Source: JAWUWD01 sp034112085 | GTDB lineage: Bacteria; Bacteroidota; Bacteroidia; Cytophagales; Cyclobacteriaceae | Reading direction: 5' to 3' | DNA length: 8,047 nt | NCBI GenBank assembly: GCA_034112085.1 | Contig: JAWUWD010000127.1 | Span: 1-8,047 of the forward strand | In this document: piece by piece, positions 5,688-8,047 of the stretch | Layout of the letters: each line of letters begins with the position of its first letter | Numbering within the stretch: position 1 is the first letter of the stretch | Notes under the pieces: generated by a model | The model's input: the letters and a program-made list of their open reading frames with translations, nothing else | What the model was told of the DNA's origin: nothing | The model's database searches: none | Made by a program: the position numbers and the translations under genes

Positions 5688-5890
5688 CAAATTCCTTGCC
5701 CCTACTTGACTAGCCTATCGTTTTTATTTTGGAATCATTCACCACTTATTGATATCTTCTTTGAATCGAAAAGTGATTGGCATAATTTTGTACACTAGTT
5801 CTAAGCCTTTGTGGTAAATGGGTTTATTCATAACGGTAATGGTCTTTAAGTGGATGTAGCCTAAAAAAAACTCAGACTTTCATCATAATC

Positions 5891-5929
5891 ATACTTTTTA
5901 GTATATATTAATACATACTTTTTTGTATG
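5891..5929. promoter_or_regulatory. twin palindromes, candidate operator of the suf operon
   Basis: Two nearly identical palindromes, ATACTTTTTAGTAT (5891-5904) and CATACTTTTTTGTATG (5914-5929), start about 24 bp apart. GTAT-N6-ATAC (5901-5914) links them. The second covers the -33 TTTG of the suf promoter, so a bound protein would block transcription. Suf operons are commonly controlled by iron or cluster sensors of the Rrf2 (IscR) or Fur families; which one fits here cannot be told from the sequence. Confidence 0.5.
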
Positions 5930-5952
5930 CATAGAATGTATTTGTATCTTTG
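5922..5952 (+). promoter_or_regulatory. suf operon promoter, Bacteroidota type
   Basis: TTTG at 5922-5925 and TATCTTTG at 5945-5952 match the -33 TTTG and -7 TAnnTTTG elements with a 19-bp spacer, within the accepted range. Transcription would begin near 5957-5960, giving a leader of about 40 nt before the sufB ATG. Confidence 0.65.
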
Positions 5953-5995
5953 TTACAGAAAGTTTGAATTTGACACCAGCACAATTCTAAAAATT

Positions 5996-7447
5996 ATGAG
6001 CAAAGATACCTCCATAGAAACGCTTGAAGATTATACTAAGAGTGATTACAAATATGGGTTTACCAGTAATATCGATACTGAACTTATTCCAAAAGGTTTA
6101 AATGAAGATACTATTCGTTTAATATCTTCTAAAAAGGAGGAGCCGCAATGGTTACTTGACTGGCGTTTAAAAGCCTTTAAGCATTGGGAGACCCTGACTG
6201 AACCTAAATGGCCGAATGTAAAATATCCCCCCGTAAACTATCAGGACATCATTTATTATGCTGATCCAAAACCAAAAAAAATACTCAACAGCTTAGATGA
6301 AGTAGATCCTGAGCTGTTGGAAACGTATGAGAAATTAGGTATTTCAATAGTTGAGCAAAAACGATTAACAGGAGTTGCAATGGATATAGTGATAGACAGT
6401 GTATCTGTAGCCACTACTTTTAAGAAACAGCTTTCAGAGCTGGGTATTATTTTCTGTTCGTTCGGGGAAGCTGTTCAGGAACATCCTGAACTCGTGAAAA
6501 AGTATATGGGGTCGGTTGTGCCAACTTCTGATAATTTCTTTGCGGCCCTTAATTCGGCTGTCTTTACAGATGGGTCATTCTGCTATATTCCCAAAGGTGT
6601 TCGGTGTCCTATGGAGTTGTCTACCTATTTCCGTATCAATTCTGCCGGAACAGGTCAATTTGAGAGAACGCTGATTGTTGCAGAAGAAGGCAGCTATGTA
6701 AGTTATTTGGAAGGATGTACTGCTCCAATGCGTGACGAAAACCAATTGCATGCAGCAGTAGTAGAATTGATAGCATTGGATGATGCCGAAATAAAATACT
6801 CTACTATACAAAACTGGTATCCGGGAGATAAAGACGGGAAAGGTGGCATCTATAATTTTGTGACCAAAAGAGGATTGTGCGCAGGCGTAAGATCCAAAAT
6901 CAGTTGGACACAAGTCGAAGCGGGTTCTGCCGTTACCTGGAAATATCCAAGTTGCATTTTAAAAGGGGATTATTCAACGGGTGAATTTTATTCTGTAGCA
7001 GTTACTAATAATTTTCAACAAGCTGATACAGGAACTAAAATGTGGCATATTGGTAAAAACACCAGCAGCACTATTATATCCAAAGGTATCTCAGCAGGCC
7101 AAAGCGACAACTCCTACAGAGGGTTGGTTAAAGTAGGGAAAAATGCAGAAAATGCTAAGAACTTTTCTCAATGTGATTCTTTATTAATGGGAGATACATG
7201 TGGTGCACATACCTTCCCTTATCTCGAAATTGACAATGATACGGCACAAATTGAACATGAAGCCACAACGTCTAAAGTAGGCGAAGACCAACTTTATTAT
7301 TGTATGCAAAGAGGATTGAGCGAGGAGGATGCTATTAACCTTATTGTTAATGGTTACTGCAAGGATGTGTTTAATGAATTGCCTATGGAATTTGCAGTGG
7401 AAGCACAAAAATTACTTGCTGTGAGTTTAGAAAATAGTGTAGGCTAA
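5996..7447 (+). CDS. sufB: Fe-S cluster assembly scaffold SufB
   Basis: Core subunit of the cytoplasmic SufBCD complex, on which iron-sulfur clusters are built with sulfur from SufS. With ATG at 5996 the protein has 483 aa, the usual SufB length. The open frame reaches back to 5927, but that would place the start inside the promoter and add 23 unconserved residues, so it is rejected. Family stretches include GSVVPTSDNFFAALNSAVFTDGSF (about 172-195), the beta-helix core, and HEATTSKVGEDQLYYCMQRG (421-440). C393, H421 and E422 fit E. coli C405, H433 and E434, which take part in cluster assembly, and C241 fits C254; this mapping comes from remembered numbering and motif spacing. First gene of the operon, followed after 36 bp by sufC. 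The leader is A-rich with no Shine-Dalgarno. Confidence 0.97.
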   Translation: MSKDTSIETLEDYTKSDYKYGFTSNIDTELIPKGLNEDTIRLISSKKEEPQWLLDWRLKAFKHWETLTEPKWPNVKYPPVNYQDIIYYADPKPKKILNSLDEVDPELLETYEKLGISIVEQKRLTGVAMDIVIDSVSVATTFKKQLSELGIIFCSFGEAVQEHPELVKKYMGSVVPTSDNFFAALNSAVFTDGSFCYIPKGVRCPMELSTYFRINSAGTGQFERTLIVAEEGSYVSYLEGCTAPMRDENQLHAAVVELIALDDAEIKYSTIQNWYPGDKDGKGGIYNFVTKRGLCAGVRSKISWTQVEAGSAVTWKYPSCILKGDYSTGEFYSVAVTNNFQQADTGTKMWHIGKNTSSTIISKGISAGQSDNSYRGLVKVGKNAENAKNFSQCDSLLMGDTCGAHTFPYLEIDNDTAQIEHEATTSKVGEDQLYYCMQRGLSEEDAINLIVNGYCKDVFNELPMEFAVEAQKLLAVSLENSVG

Positions 7448-7483
7448 GCTTGAATTACAAATTTAAATCTTAAACAAATTAGA

Positions 7484-8047
7484 ATGTTAACAATAAATAA
7501 TTTACACGCAGAAATTGAAGGAAAAAAAATACTGAATGGCATTAACCTTCAAATAAATGCTGGCGAAGTACACGCTATCATGGGGCCAAACGGAAGTGGT
7601 AAAAGTACACTGGCGCACGTTTTAGCAGGTAGAGAAGGGTATGAAATTACGGAGGGTAGTATTACCTATATGGGAAAAGACCTCATCGAATTATCAGTGG
7701 ATGAACGCGCCAAGGAAGGTGTATTTCAGGCATTTCAGTACCCGATAGAAATACCGGGTGTAAGTACTGCAAACTTCCTTAAACATACCATTAATGCTGT
7801 TAGAAAACATCAGAAAAAGACGGATTGGAGTACTATAGAAACGCTAAAACATATTAAAGAGAAGGCAAAAATGGTAGAGATGGAAGATGGGTTTTTAAGC
7901 CGTTCTCTAAATCAAGGATTTTCGGGCGGAGAAAAAAAACGCAATGAAATTTTACAAATGGCCGTATTAGAACCAAAACTTGCTGTGTTGGATGAAACCG
8001 ATTCAGGGCTTGATATTGATGCGCTAAAAGTAGTTGCTAATGGTGTG
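7484..8047 (+). CDS. sufC: Fe-S cluster assembly ATPase SufC (3' end beyond window)
   Basis: ABC-type ATPase that drives the SufBCD scaffold; it has no membrane partner. The window contains the first 188 codons, open to the last base, of an expected 250 or so. Visible: Walker A GPNGSGKST at residues 34-42, the Q-loop in FQAFQYPIEIPGVS (Q85), the ABC signature SGGEKKR at 147-153, and Walker B LAVLDETDSGLD at 166-177 with D170 and catalytic E171. The AFQYP...PGVS segment and DETDSGLD are characteristic of SufC. ATG at 7484 is the natural start, 36 bp after the sufB stop and preceded by an A-rich leader, so cotranscription from the suf promoter is expected. sufD and sufS probably follow outside the window. 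Confidence 0.96.
   Translation, partial: MLTINNLHAEIEGKKILNGINLQINAGEVHAIMGPNGSGKSTLAHVLAGREGYEITEGSITYMGKDLIELSVDERAKEGVFQAFQYPIEIPGVSTANFLKHTINAVRKHQKKTDWSTIETLKHIKEKAKMVEMEDGFLSRSLNQGFSGGEKKRNEILQMAVLEPKLAVLDETDSGLDIDALKVVANGV

Larger units (their letters stand above)
4473..5890. other. gene-free, repeat-rich divergent intergenic region
   Basis: About 1.4 kb between the leftward regulator gene and the rightward suf operon. Open frames of 60-90 codons exist on both strands, but none has a recognisable domain, a good leader or protein-like composition, and they run across the inverted repeats. The stretch alternates AT-rich sequence with GC-rich islands (about 4866-4945, 5025-5080, 5440-5540) that contrast with the surrounding genes. 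It holds at least ten inverted repeats, two families of GC-rich direct repeats, and a recurring AACGYTM heptamer (4569, 5252, 5374, 5423, 5587), listed separately. From about 5690 to 5890 I see only AT-rich sequence with no structure. Confidence 0.75.

Noticed and set aside
4473..5690. CRISPR array
   Set aside because: The repeats are few, of different kinds, unevenly spaced and partly on opposite strands; no cas gene is visible.
5807..5818. GTTCTAAGCC as a further copy of the ablA-type palindrome
   Set aside because: Only the left half matches; no right arm is present.
5927..5995. Upstream extension of the sufB open frame by 23 codons
   Set aside because: It runs through the -7 promoter element, its residues do not resemble SufB N-termini, and ATG at 5996 gives the usual length.

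Overview
The window looks like a chromosomal segment from a marine or halotolerant member of the Bacteroidota, probably Cytophagales-like. This is inferred from low G+C, A-rich leaders without clear Shine-Dalgarno sequences, two exact TAnnTTTG promoter -7 elements, and the character of the Suf and KamA-family proteins. No rRNA or tRNA gene, transposase, integrase or CRISPR array is visible.

Left half (109-4444, all minus strand): a four-gene block in transcription order marR-type regulator, ablA (lysine 2,3-aminomutase), an SSS-family sodium:solute symporter, and ablB (beta-lysine N-acetyltransferase). AblA and AblB make the compatible solute N6-acetyl-beta-lysine from lysine. The symporter is fused into the operon (2-bp gap to ablA, 14-bp overlap with ablB) and probably supplies a substrate or takes up an osmolyte. 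The regulator is separated from ablA by 148 bp that hold a candidate promoter and three copies of a GTTCTRTARAAC-like palindrome. This suggests that a MarR protein controls an osmolyte operon, as EctR and CosR do for ectoine elsewhere.

Middle (about 4500-5880): a divergent intergenic region of roughly 1.4 kb with no credible gene but a dense set of inverted repeats and repeated GC-rich modules. The most striking item is a pair of 45-nt blocks, 854 bp apart, with conserved flanks around a 9-bp stem and 3-nt loop; five of the nine stem base pairs differ between copies and every change is compensated. A repeated ACATAAT...GTCGTTAT motif gives the zone an integron- or mobile-repeat-like look, but no recombinase is present to confirm it.

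Right end (5890-8047, plus strand): the start of a SUF iron-sulfur cluster assembly operon, with two tandem palindromes over a good Bacteroidota promoter, complete sufB, and sufC cut off by the window edge.
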